This document shows, piece after piece, positions 9,894 through 17,884 of a DNA stretch of 64,000 nt. Origin of the DNA: Sphingomonas abietis (lineage in GTDB: Bacteria; Pseudomonadota; Alphaproteobacteria; Sphingomonadales; Sphingomonadaceae); assembly GCF_027625475.1 (NCBI RefSeq), contig NZ_CP115174.1, positions 4,182,501 through 4,246,500 on the forward strand. Reading direction: 5' to 3'. Every line of letters starts with the position of its first letter. Position 1 is the stretch's first letter. The position numbers were made by a program, and so were the translations under genes. Below the pieces are notes generated by a model. It did no database searches, was not told where the DNA came from, and saw only the letters and a list, made by a program, of their open reading frames with translations.

Positions 9894-9957
9894 CGGCCCC
9901 GTCCTCCCCACCGAATAATTCGCACGACCGCGCCATGCGGCGCGCTATGCTCGCTGC

Positions 9958-10620
9958 ATGGCCTTCAACCTCCACCTCGGCAAGCGTATCGCGCCGCCGC
10001 GCTTCGTCGCCTTCGTGCTGATCCTGATCGGCGGGCTGCCGATCCTGCAACCCCTGCTCGGCTGGCGGGAGGGCGCGATGGCGGCGTTCGATATCGCCGC
10101 CGCCGTCTTCCTCGCCTCGGTCTGGCCGCTGCTCCAGACCCCGCACGCCAAGGAGATGCGGGTTCAGGCCAGCCGCAACGATGCCAATCGCGCGGTGCTG
10201 CTCGGCGTCACCGGCGCGGTGATGCTGGTGATCCTCATCGCGGTCGGCTCGGAACTGGTCGAGAAGGGCTCGCCCAAGGCGCTGGCGGTGGTGCTGATCG
10301 TCGCTACGCTGATCCTCAGCTGGCTGTTCTCGAACATGATCTACGCGCTGCACTATGCGCACATGTTCTACGTCCAGAGCGATACCGACGGCGACGGCCA
10401 GAAGGAGGACAGCCGCGGCCTCGATTTCCCCAACACCCAGGAGCCCAATTATTGGGACTTCGTCTATTTCAGCTTCACGCTGGGGATGACCTTCCAGACC
10501 TCCGACGTCGACACCACCACCACCCGGGTCCGCATCGTCGCGATCTTCCACTGCCTGGCCGGGTTCATCTTCAACCTCGGCATACTCGCCTTCACGATCA
10601 ACACGCTCGGCGGCGGCTGA
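9958..10620 (+). CDS. DUF1345 integral membrane protein
   Basis: A 220-residue membrane protein with about five to six helices. The sequence SWLFSNMIYALHYAHMFY and the C-terminal YWDFVYFSFTLGMTFQTSDV followed by a long hydrophobic stretch match DUF1345. The family's function is not established. The C-terminal TxQTSDV turn between two helices recalls the pore region of two-helix channels, but this is only resemblance. It diverges from the SMR gene across 64 bp. Confidence 0.85.
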   Translation: MAFNLHLGKRIAPPRFVAFVLILIGGLPILQPLLGWREGAMAAFDIAAAVFLASVWPLLQTPHAKEMRVQASRNDANRAVLLGVTGAVMLVILIAVGSELVEKGSPKALAVVLIVATLILSWLFSNMIYALHYAHMFYVQSDTDGDGQKEDSRGLDFPNTQEPNYWDFVYFSFTLGMTFQTSDVDTTTTRVRIVAIFHCLAGFIFNLGILAFTINTLGGG

Positions 10621-10624
10621 GCGG

Positions 10625-11545
10625 TCAGCCCAGCGCGGCGATCGCCTGGCGGGTGCGGACGCGATATTCGGCATCGGCATAGCGATTGGTGCCGACGAAG
10701 TGGAGGAAGCAGGTCTCCGCCCCGATCGCCTGCTTCCAGTAATTGGCATAGCGGGCATAGGGCAACGGCTGCGTGCCCGGCTCGTTGGCGAGCAGGAAGC
10801 TGGAGGCGACCTGCTCGGTGCCCCATTCGCTCCAGCGCTCCTTGCCGACCAGCGCCTCGCCGGCGCACGAGAAGCGCTCGGCCTCGCTTCGTCCCGAAAC
10901 GCCGCCGCGCGCGAAGCCGGTGAAGCCCGAACAGCCGCGCACATAATGATGCGCCGCCGCATCGGGATAACAGCCGAAATGCGATTCGATCGCCGCCTGG
11001 ATGTGGGGACGGCCGGCCGGCACCCCATCCGGGTAGCGCCACGCGACGAACGCCGGCAGCGGCAGGAGGCCGACGCCTTCGCTCTCCGGGCCGCCGAGCA
11101 GGGTGAAGCTGCGATTGTCTGCGATCGCCGCCAGCACGTCGGGCACGTCGCCGATCGTCACCGTGTCCGAATCGAGCTGGATGACATAATCGTCGGCGCG
11201 CAGATCGAGCAGGGTGAGCAGCCGTTCCCAAGTGCCGCCCTGCGGACACAGCCCAGTGTCGACGTCGCGGATCGAGCGGATTGCGGGATCGCCGCAATGA
11301 TGCGCCAGCACCGCCTTGTCCGCTTCCGTCAGCGAGCCATCGTCGAGGATCGCGATGCGGCCGATCCGCAACCGCGCGTGCAGCGTCTTCACCGCGACCA
11401 GATAGGGCAGCAGCACCCGCGTGCCGATCATCGAGAAGATCACCACGCGATCGGCGGTCGGCACGATCGGCGGCGTCCGCAACACGGCGCGGGCGGCGCG
11501 CAGATGCAGCGCCTCGCGGCCCTTGCGGAGGATGCGGTCGATCAT
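10625..11545 (-). CDS. glycosyltransferase-like protein
   Basis: A 306-residue soluble protein with the look of a GT-A nucleotide-sugar enzyme. ILDDGS is at residues 66-71 and a DxD-type LDSDT at 124-128, the usual divalent-cation site. No membrane segment or signal peptide is visible. The acceptor and donor are unknown, and the family cannot be named from the sequence alone. It converges with the DUF1345 gene 4 bp away and is read downstream of a GNAT gene on the same strand. Confidence 0.65.
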   Translation of the reverse strand: MIDRILRKGREALHLRAARAVLRTPPIVPTADRVVIFSMIGTRVLLPYLVAVKTLHARLRIGRIAILDDGSLTEADKAVLAHHCGDPAIRSIRDVDTGLCPQGGTWERLLTLLDLRADDYVIQLDSDTVTIGDVPDVLAAIADNRSFTLLGGPESEGVGLLPLPAFVAWRYPDGVPAGRPHIQAAIESHFGCYPDAAAHHYVRGCSGFTGFARGGVSGRSEAERFSCAGEALVGKERWSEWGTEQVASSFLLANEPGTQPLPYARYANYWKQAIGAETCFLHFVGTNRYADAEYRVRTRQAIAALG

Positions 11546-11568
11546 CGGCCCTGCTTACGGTCGCAGAC

Positions 11569-12054
11569 CTACTTCCCCGTTAACGCGAGGCGGGCGATGC
11601 CGTCGGCCTCCAGCCGCCACGGCTGCCAGCCGTCCGAGCGCCGCGCGCCGATCCGTTCGTAGAAGCGCATCGCTTCGCTGTTCCAGTCGAGCACCGCCCA
11701 GTCCATCCGCGCGCAACCCCGCGCCAGCGCCTCCTCGGCGAGCGCGACCATCAGCGCCCTGGCGACACCCGATCGCCGTTCCGAGCCATCGACGAAAAGA
11801 TCCTCCAGATAGAGGCCGGGGCGCCCGGTCCACGTCGAATAGTTGAGGAACCACAAGGCCATGCCGACCGCACGACCGTCGCGCTCGGCGATATGGGCAT
11901 GGACGTGCCCGCCTTCGCCGAACAGATTCTCGGCGAGCATCGCCGCGGTCGCGACGACCGCATCGGGCTCCCGCTCGAACGCCGCCAGATCCTTGATCAT
12001 GCGGAGGATTTCTGGCTCGTCGCCGGGCTGGGCGGGGCGGATCGCGACGCTCAT
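11569..12054 (-). CDS. GNAT-family N-acetyltransferase
   Basis: A 161-residue protein starting MSVAIRPAQPGDEPEILRMI, the usual beta-alpha opening of GNAT enzymes. The acetyl-CoA binding motif A region lies around residues 90-115 (EDLFVDGSERRSGVARALM), and the WNSEAMRFYERIGA block near 137 is the conserved motif B. The closest resemblance is to diamine/polyamine acetyltransferases, but the substrate is not certain. An in-frame start 105 bp further upstream would add a tail with no family similarity, so I rejected it. Confidence 0.88.
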   Translation of the reverse strand: MSVAIRPAQPGDEPEILRMIKDLAAFEREPDAVVATAAMLAENLFGEGGHVHAHIAERDGRAVGMALWFLNYSTWTGRPGLYLEDLFVDGSERRSGVARALMVALAEEALARGCARMDWAVLDWNSEAMRFYERIGARRSDGWQPWRLEADGIARLALTGK

Positions 12055-12326
12055 CGACCAGCATCCCGCGAAGTTGACGAAGTTGACAGCGAAAGAGGCA
12101 AAAAAACGAACTCCTGTCCCACGCCGCCCGGCACCGGCAGCCCCCCCCCGAATCGACACCAGCCCGACCCCGATCCCGAGTGGAAACGAAGCGGCCCCGC
12201 AACCCTGACAGGCGAAATCCTACTTTGGAAGGGGGCTAGACATTGGTGGAAGCCGGGCACCCCCAGCCGGCGCCGGTGACTTTCCGTTAAGCAGTCTCCC
12301 CCACGCCGGAACGGCAAGGAGGCTTC
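12055..12326. promoter_or_regulatory. divergent intergenic region
   Basis: This 272-bp stretch separates the GNAT gene from the STAS-like gene. It contains a tandem copy of GAAGTTGAC (12066-12083 region), a seven-A run near 12113 and a nine-C run at 12141-12149. No gene or clear promoter hexamer pair is convincing. The TTGAC copies could serve as -35 elements, but I cannot pair them with a -10. Confidence 0.35.
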
Positions 12327-12767
12327 ATGTTCAACTTCACGATCGATCCACATCGCAAACTGATCCGCACGACATTCTCCGGCTTCCTGACCGCCGACGA
12401 GGTGATGGAATGGTCACGCCAGGAGCAGGCGGCGGTGGTCGCGATGGGCTGCGGCTCGGGCGGCTTCCTGCTGCTCGTCGACAGCTCGGGCTGCGCGATC
12501 CAGACCCAGGAGGTGATCGGCCTGTTCCAGCAGCTCGTCGCGACGTCGGAATATAAAGCCCGCCGCATCGCGATCATGCGCGGCAGCTCGCTCACCCGGA
12601 TGCAGACCCGCCGGATCGCAGGCGACAAGGATTATATCGGTCACTTCGAGACGATCACCGAGGCCGAGGAGTGGCTGTTCGCCGACATGCCCCGTGCGGT
12701 GCTCGGCCGCGCCACCGCCGGGGGCGACCCGAAGCCGGCGGTCAGGGCGCAGGCGGCTCGGAAATGA
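12327..12767 (+). CDS. STAS/SpoIIAA-like protein
   Basis: A 146-residue soluble protein. The pattern MFNFTIDPHRKLIRTTFSGF followed by LTADEVMEWSRQEQ and a central FLLLVDSSG strand resembles small STAS/SEC14-like proteins often labelled SpoIIAA-like. Function is unknown. AAGGAGG at good spacing supports the start. Its last 26 bp overlap the tail of the ExbD-like gene on the opposite strand. Confidence 0.7.
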   Translation: MFNFTIDPHRKLIRTTFSGFLTADEVMEWSRQEQAAVVAMGCGSGGFLLLVDSSGCAIQTQEVIGLFQQLVATSEYKARRIAIMRGSSLTRMQTRRIAGDKDYIGHFETITEAEEWLFADMPRAVLGRATAGGDPKPAVRAQAARK

Positions 12768-13068
12768 AGCCGATGCGGCCGTAGAAGCCGGCATGTTTCA
12801 GCGTGGTCATGATATCGGCCACGCAGCCATAGGGAATGACCAGCCCGCTCTTGCCGATCAGGCGGATCGCCGCTCCCTTGTCCGGCAGCGCTGCGACCAG
12901 CGCGTCCTGCCCCTCGTCGGTGGCGATATCGCCGGTATCGACGCCGTTGACCTGCGGCACGCAGCCCTTGCCATTGGCATCATGGCCGACGAACATCGTC
13001 TGCTGGCGCGGCGGCGGCGGCGCCACCGGCCCGACCGCCACCAGCACCGCCCACAACGCCGCGATCAC
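12742..13068 (-). CDS. ExbD/TolR-like periplasmic-domain orphan
   Basis: A 108-residue protein with one N-terminal hydrophobic segment (residues 1-16) then PPPP and a compact domain. The C-terminal part, [20 protein letters not shown] and [18 protein letters not shown], resembles the periplasmic domain of ExbD/TolR proteins, in which PYG..V..IM..L..AG is a recurring pattern. The N-terminal proton-channel helix with its Asp is not recognisable. The start is a GTG that overlaps the ispG stop as GTGA, so translation is coupled to ispG. No exbB partner is adjacent. Function is unknown. Confidence 0.65.
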   Translation of the reverse strand: MIAALWAVLVAVGPVAPPPPRQQTMFVGHDANGKGCVPQVNGVDTGDIATDEGQDALVAALPDKGAAIRLIGKSGLVIPYGCVADIMTTLKHAGFYGRIGFISEPPAP

Positions 13069-14195
13069 GCGGCCGCGGCGGCCTCTTCCGCGGCGGCCTT
13101 GGCGGCTTCGATCTCGGCCGCCTTGGCCTCGACCAGCTTGACGACATGATCGACCATGCCCTCGTCGGCGATGGTGTGGTCGGTGATGCCCGACAGGTAG
13201 ATCATGTGCTTGCCGTTGCCGCCGCCGGTGACGCCGATATCGGTCTCGCGCGCCTCGCCGGGGCCGTTGACGACGCAGCCGAGCACCGACAGCGACAGCG
13301 GCGTCGAGATATGCTTGAGGCGATCCTCGAGCTTCTCGACCGTGCGGATCACGTCGAAGCCCTGCCGCGCGCAGGACGGGCAGGAGACGACGCGCACGCC
13401 GCGGGTGCGGATGCCGAGCGCCTTGAGCATCTCGTAGCCGACGCGGACCTCTTCCTCGGGCTCGGCCGAGAGCGAGACCCGGATCGTATCGCCGATGCCG
13501 AACCAGAGCAGCGAGCCCATGCCGATCGAGGATTTCACGGTGCCGCCGATCAGGCCACCGGCCTCGGTGATACCGAGATGCAGCGGGCAATCGACCACTT
13601 CGGCGAGCTGCTGGTAGGCGGCGACGGCGAGGAACAGGTCGGAGGCCTTCACCGCCACCTTATATTCGTGGAAATCCTTGTCCTGGAGCAGCTTGATATG
13701 ATCGAGCGCGGACTCGACCAGCGCTTCCGGGCAGGGCTCGCCATATTTCTCGAGCAGATCCTTCTCGAGGCTGCCGGCATTGACGCCGATGCGGATCGCG
13801 CAGCCATTGGCCTTGGCGGCGTTGACCACCTCCTGCACCCGCGCCGACGAACCGATATTGCCGGGGTTGATGCGCAGGCACGCCGCGCCGGCATCGGCGG
13901 CTTCGAGCGCGCGCTTATAGTGGAAATGGATGTCCGCGACGATCGGCACGCGCGCGGCGCGGACGATCTGCTTGAGCGCCGTGGTCGATTCCTCGTCGGG
14001 GCAGGAGACGCGGATAATGTCCACGCCCGCCTCCTCGCAGCGGCGGATCTGGTCGATCGTGCCCTTCACGTCGGTGGTCAGCGTGTTGGTCATGGTCTGC
14101 ACGCTGATCGGGGCATCGCCGCCGACGGGCACGTTGCCGACCATGATCTGGCGGCTCTGGCGCCGGGTGATGTCGCGCCACGGACGAAGGGACAT
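13065..14195 (-). CDS. ispG: 4-hydroxy-3-methylbut-2-enyl diphosphate synthase (flavodoxin)
   Basis: A 376-residue iron-sulfur enzyme of the non-mevalonate isoprenoid pathway. It converts the cyclic diphosphate MEcPP to HMBPP using reduced flavodoxin or ferredoxin. The 4Fe-4S ligands are visible as CPSC (Cys272 and Cys275), Cys307 in [11 protein letters not shown], and Glu314. The length fits the bacterial two-domain type. An Ala-rich C-terminal tail is unusual but harmless. It diverges from the isoaspartyl peptidase gene across 87 bp. Confidence 0.97.
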   Translation of the reverse strand: MSLRPWRDITRRQSRQIMVGNVPVGGDAPISVQTMTNTLTTDVKGTIDQIRRCEEAGVDIIRVSCPDEESTTALKQIVRAARVPIVADIHFHYKRALEAADAGAACLRINPGNIGSSARVQEVVNAAKANGCAIRIGVNAGSLEKDLLEKYGEPCPEALVESALDHIKLLQDKDFHEYKVAVKASDLFLAVAAYQQLAEVVDCPLHLGITEAGGLIGGTVKSSIGMGSLLWFGIGDTIRVSLSAEPEEEVRVGYEMLKALGIRTRGVRVVSCPSCARQGFDVIRTVEKLEDRLKHISTPLSLSVLGCVVNGPGEARETDIGVTGGGNGKHMIYLSGITDHTIADEGMVDHVVKLVEAKAAEIEAAKAAAEEAAAAA

Positions 14196-14282
14196 GGAGA
14201 TACTCGCGGTTGTTGTGTGCTGCCTCTATAGGCGCTCGCAGGCGGATTGGTAAGCACCGCAAGCATGACAGGACGATGAACT

Positions 14283-15200
14283 ATGGGCTGGACCCTGATG
14301 ATCCACGGCGGATCGGGCTCGATGCGGCGCGGTCATTTGAGCGAAGCGGCCGACCAGGCCGGCCGTCAGGGCCTGCGCGCGGCGCTCGATGCCGGCGCCG
14401 CGATCCTCGGCGGCGGCGGCTCCGCGCTCGACGCGGTGGAGGCCGCGGTGCGGACGATGGAGGATGATCCCGCCTTCAACGCCGGGCGCGGATCGGTGTT
14501 CACCTGGGACGGCCGAATCGAATGCGACGCCGCGATCATGGACGGCCGCACCCGCGATGCCGGCGCCATCGCCGGCGCGACCGCGACGCGCCACCCCGTC
14601 ACCCTCGCCCGCACGGTGATGGCGGAAAGCCCCCATGTCCTGCTGTCCGCGGCCGGCGCCGATGCCTTCTCGAAGGCGCACGGGCTGGAACAGGCCGAAC
14701 AGGCCTGGTTCGCGATTCCCGAACGCCGCCGCCAGCTCGACGAGATCAAGGCCGACCCCGATGCGCCGTTCGATTCGGACATGAAATATGGCACCGTCGG
14801 CGCGGTCGCGGTCGATGAGGCCGGCCATGTCGCCGCCGCCACCTCGACCGGCGGGCTGACCGCCAAGCGCTGGGGCCGGATCGGTGATTCGCCGCTGATC
14901 GGCGCCGGCACCTATGCCGACGATCGTGCCGCCGCCATCTCCTGCACCGGCTCGGGCGAGCATTTTATCCGCATCGGCCTCTCCCACGAACTGTGCGCGC
15001 GGCTGCGCCTGTCCGGCGATTCGCTGGAGACCGCCGAGGCCGACCTGCTCGCCGAACTCGGCCAGCTGGGTGGCAAGGGCGGCTTCATCGCGGTGACGCC
15101 GGATGGCCAGGCGCAATGGTGCTTCAACACGCCCGGCATGTATCGCGGCGTGGTCGGCGATGGCCGGGCGGCGGAAGTGGCGATATACGGGGACGAATAA
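14283..15200 (+). CDS. isoaspartyl peptidase / L-asparaginase, plant type
   Basis: A 305-residue Ntn-hydrolase that self-cleaves to alpha and beta subunits and hydrolyses isoaspartyl dipeptides or asparagine. The cleavage site and nucleophile are seen at GTVGAVAVD, where Thr171 would become the new N terminus. The ATSTGGLTAKRWGRIGDSPLIGAGTYAD block after it is the family hallmark. GRGSVF near residue 68 is also typical. No signal peptide is visible. The neighbours downstream on the same strand are secreted proteins. Confidence 0.92.
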   Translation: MGWTLMIHGGSGSMRRGHLSEAADQAGRQGLRAALDAGAAILGGGGSALDAVEAAVRTMEDDPAFNAGRGSVFTWDGRIECDAAIMDGRTRDAGAIAGATATRHPVTLARTVMAESPHVLLSAAGADAFSKAHGLEQAEQAWFAIPERRRQLDEIKADPDAPFDSDMKYGTVGAVAVDEAGHVAAATSTGGLTAKRWGRIGDSPLIGAGTYADDRAAAISCTGSGEHFIRIGLSHELCARLRLSGDSLETAEADLLAELGQLGGKGGFIAVTPDGQAQWCFNTPGMYRGVVGDGRAAEVAIYGDE

Positions 15201-15220
15201 TCTCTGATCCGGGAGCGTCC

Positions 15221-16234
15221 ATGCGCCTGTTGCCGCTTGTCCTCAGCCTGCTGACGATCGCTGCGGCACCGCCCCCCGCCTCCACCCCGCCTCCCTCGCA
15301 AATCGCCGCGCATGTGAAGGATGGGCATTTCGATCCCGGCGACTATGGCTGGACACGGGGCGCCTTTCCGGGGGCAACGGCGCAACAGGCCGCCGACTGG
15401 AAGGCGATCGACAGCTTCGCCGTGCATTGCGCCGACGACGCACCGCACGATGAGGCGGCCTTGAAGGCGCTGGGCTACGATCATGCGCCCGCCGATTACT
15501 GGCGCCGCTATGCCGGCGATGTCTGTGGCGAGGCGATGATGGCCCGCCATCTGGTCGAGGGCTTCAAGGACTGGACGGTGTTCCGCCATGCGCTGGATAC
15601 CGCTCTTCCAGCCTATCGCACCTATCTGTTCGCCGTGAATCGCGCCATTGCCATAGCGGCGCCGGACGAGGGCGATCTGCGCGATCAACTCCATATCCTC
15701 ATCATACCGGACCAGATGCTGCGCGAGGCGCTGTCCTGGGGGCAGGGATCGGCCGCCGATGCGCCACCGCTCGATCCTGATGCACGGCGGATAGTATCCG
15801 GTCTGCTCTGGCCGGACATCCGGCGCCAGGACCACAGCAATACGGCGTGGCTCAAGGACGAGATCGCGCAGCATGGCTGGCCGACCATCTCGCAGGTCGG
15901 CAAGCTGGCAGCGCGCAACGCGTGGCTGCTCGTTCAACATGCCGACGATGATCCGCTCTTCCAGCTGCGGGTTCTGCGCCTGATGGAACCGCTGGTGGCG
16001 AAGGGAGAGGTCGATCAGGAAAGCTACGCGCTCCTGACCGACCGCGTGCTCCTGCCGCTGACCGGCAAGCAGCGTTACGGCACCCAATTCACCTGCGACA
16101 GCAAAGGCTGGCATCCGCTCGATCTGGAAGACCCCGATCATGTCGATGCCCGCCGCACTTCGCTCGGCATGTCCTCCATCGCAGACAACAAGGCCAGGAT
16201 GATCCGCCTCTACGGCGCGCATTGTCGCCCCTGA
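15221..16234 (+). CDS. DUF6624 secreted protein
   Basis: A 337-residue protein with a short signal peptide (MRLLPLVLSLLTIAAA). The C-terminal half contains HGWPTISQVGKLAARNAWLL followed by a QHADDDPLFQ segment, and later ALLTDRVLLPLTGKQRYGTQ. These are the hallmarks of DUF6624. Function is unknown. GGGAG sits six bases before the ATG, and the gene starts 20 bp after the isoaspartyl peptidase stop, so the two are probably co-transcribed. Confidence 0.8.
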   Translation: MRLLPLVLSLLTIAAAPPPASTPPPSQIAAHVKDGHFDPGDYGWTRGAFPGATAQQAADWKAIDSFAVHCADDAPHDEAALKALGYDHAPADYWRRYAGDVCGEAMMARHLVEGFKDWTVFRHALDTALPAYRTYLFAVNRAIAIAAPDEGDLRDQLHILIIPDQMLREALSWGQGSAADAPPLDPDARRIVSGLLWPDIRRQDHSNTAWLKDEIAQHGWPTISQVGKLAARNAWLLVQHADDDPLFQLRVLRLMEPLVAKGEVDQESYALLTDRVLLPLTGKQRYGTQFTCDSKGWHPLDLEDPDHVDARRTSLGMSSIADNKARMIRLYGAHCRP

Positions 16235-16296
16235 AATTCCAGCCGATATGTCGGTTCGGCAATGTTTTTGACGCGCGGCTGGGCTAGGGCGGCCTG

Positions 16297-17199
16297 ATGA
16301 CCCGTATCCGCCTGTTGCTCGCTGCCCTGATCGCGACATTCCTCTCCGCATCCCCCGCCGCAGCCTGGTGGGAATATGGTCACCAGACCGTCGCCGCGAT
16401 CGCGTGGCTGGAGGTGACGCCGCAGACCCGCGCCGGCATCGACCGGCTGCTGCGCCAGTCGAAGCTGCTCGACACGCCGACCTGCCCGGCCAAGACGATC
16501 GAGGACGCCTCGGTCTGGCCGGATTGCGTGAAGACGCTCGGCGACAGGTTCAGCTATGCCTATAACTGGCATTTCGTCGATACCGACGTGTGCAAGCCGT
16601 TCGATCCCAAGGGGCCGTGCGCCGGCGGCAATTGCGTGATCAGCCAGATCGAGCGCAACCAGCGGCTGCTCGCCAATCCCAGGCTCAACCCCCGCGAGCG
16701 GCTGATGGCGCTGGTCTTCCTCGTCCATTTCGTCGGCGATCTGCACCAGCCGCTCCACGCCTCCGAGCGCGACGGCGATCAGGGCGGCAACCGGCTGAAG
16801 GTCCATTACGGCGCGATGCCGCACAGCAACCTCCACTCGGTGTGGGACGGGCTGCTCGCCGATCGCGCGATCTCGAGCCCGCCGGGCGACGCGAAGGGCC
16901 TGCTGGCCGGCACCACGCCGGACAGCCGCGCGGCGATGGCGCAGGGTTCGGTGGTCGATTGGGCGAAGGAAAGCTGGCTGCTCTCGCGCGACGTCGTCTA
17001 TCCGGCGGCGCTCCACGGGCCGGCCTGCCCGGTGACGGGGGCGAACAAGGCGCCAGCCGATGCCGGGCTGGACGAGGCCGCCATCCAGAGACTGGTGCCG
17101 GTCGTCCGCGACCAGGTGTTGAAGGGCGGGATCAGGCTGGCGAAGATGCTCGACGATGCGTTCGCCGGCCGGGTGTCGCTCAAGCCGAAATATAGCTGA
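16297..17199 (+). CDS. secreted S1/P1-type nuclease
   Basis: A 300-residue zinc-dependent nuclease/phosphodiesterase. A signal peptide (residues 1-23) ends in AAA, and the mature protein would begin with Trp24, whose backbone is a zinc ligand in the S1/P1 family. Further ligands are visible: the YGHQT His (29), YNWHFVD, LVHFVGDLHQPLHA, and NLHSVWD. These enzymes degrade single-stranded nucleic acids or 3'-nucleotides and act in the periplasm or outside the cell, probably for phosphate and nucleoside scavenging. It is the last gene before a strong stem-loop. Confidence 0.92.
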   Translation: MTRIRLLLAALIATFLSASPAAAWWEYGHQTVAAIAWLEVTPQTRAGIDRLLRQSKLLDTPTCPAKTIEDASVWPDCVKTLGDRFSYAYNWHFVDTDVCKPFDPKGPCAGGNCVISQIERNQRLLANPRLNPRERLMALVFLVHFVGDLHQPLHASERDGDQGGNRLKVHYGAMPHSNLHSVWDGLLADRAISSPPGDAKGLLAGTTPDSRAAMAQGSVVDWAKESWLLSRDVVYPAALHGPACPVTGANKAPADAGLDEAAIQRLVPVVRDQVLKGGIRLAKMLDDAFAGRVSLKPKYS

Positions 17200-17201
17200 G
17201 G

Positions 17202-17244
17202 CGACAAGGCCCTCTTCCGTCGTTCACGGGAGAGGGCCTTGTCG
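17202..17244. terminator. bidirectional terminator, S1/P1 nuclease / pal
   Basis: A 13-bp perfect stem (CGACAAGGCCCTC / GAGGGCCTTGTCG) is extended by about four further pairs to a nine-base loop. It fills the gap between the convergent nuclease and pal genes and can serve both. No long T-tract is present. Confidence 0.8.
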
Positions 17245-17250
17245 ATGTGC

Positions 17251-17787
17251 TTACTGCGGCACCACCGTGACGGCGCGGCGATTCTGCGCCCAGGCGCTCT
17301 CGTCCGAACCCATCGCCACCGGACGCTCCTTGCCGTAGCTGAGCGTGCTCAGACGATCCGCCGAGACGCCGGCGCTGACCAGGAAGTTCTTGGCGGCGGT
17401 CGCACGGCGATCACCGAGCGCGAGATTATATTCGCGGGTGCCGCGCTCGTCGCAATGGCCTTCGATCGTGACGCGCACGGTCGGATGCGCGACCAGCCAC
17501 TTGGCCTGGGCCGTCAGGATGCCCTGCGCCTCCTGATTGACGTCCGAATGATCGGTGTCGAAGTGGACGGTGTCGGTGCCGACCTGCTGGAGGAAATCCG
17601 CGCGCGACCCCGGCACGATGCCGTTGCCGACCGGGCCGCTGCCGACCGGGCCCTGATTGCCCGCATCGCTCGCCGGCCCCGGGGGCGGCGGCAGCTCGGC
17701 GGGCTTCTTCTTGGCGCAGCCCGCCAGCGCGATCATCGCGGCGACGGTGACGATCGTGCCCGTGCGGGCCATGGTTCTTGCAGTCAT
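17251..17787 (-). CDS. pal: peptidoglycan-associated lipoprotein Pal
   Basis: A 178-residue outer-membrane lipoprotein. A lipobox LAGC follows the signal segment, then a Pro/Gly linker and an OmpA-like peptidoglycan-binding domain (about residues 75-178). That domain contains VTIEGHCDERGTREYNLALG and RRA..., which form the diaminopimelate-binding site. With TolB it anchors the outer membrane to the cell wall during division. AAGGAG lies eight bases before the ATG chosen. It is the last gene of the tol-pal operon. Confidence 0.95.
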   Translation of the reverse strand: MTARTMARTGTIVTVAAMIALAGCAKKKPAELPPPPGPASDAGNQGPVGSGPVGNGIVPGSRADFLQQVGTDTVHFDTDHSDVNQEAQGILTAQAKWLVAHPTVRVTIEGHCDERGTREYNLALGDRRATAAKNFLVSAGVSADRLSTLSYGKERPVAMGSDESAWAQNRRAVTVVPQ

Positions 17788-17884
17788 TCCACTCACTCCT
17801 TGTTATATGTGCCTGGCCCCTTCTTCACTCGGGGAAAGGCTGCGGGTCGTTTCGCTTGCGGTCAACCCCCGACGAGGAACGCGA

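Noticed and set aside
12141..12149. Run of nine C as a phase-variable tract
   Set aside because: It lies in non-coding DNA about 180 bp before the STAS-like start, not in a promoter spacer I can define, so variation has no evident effect.
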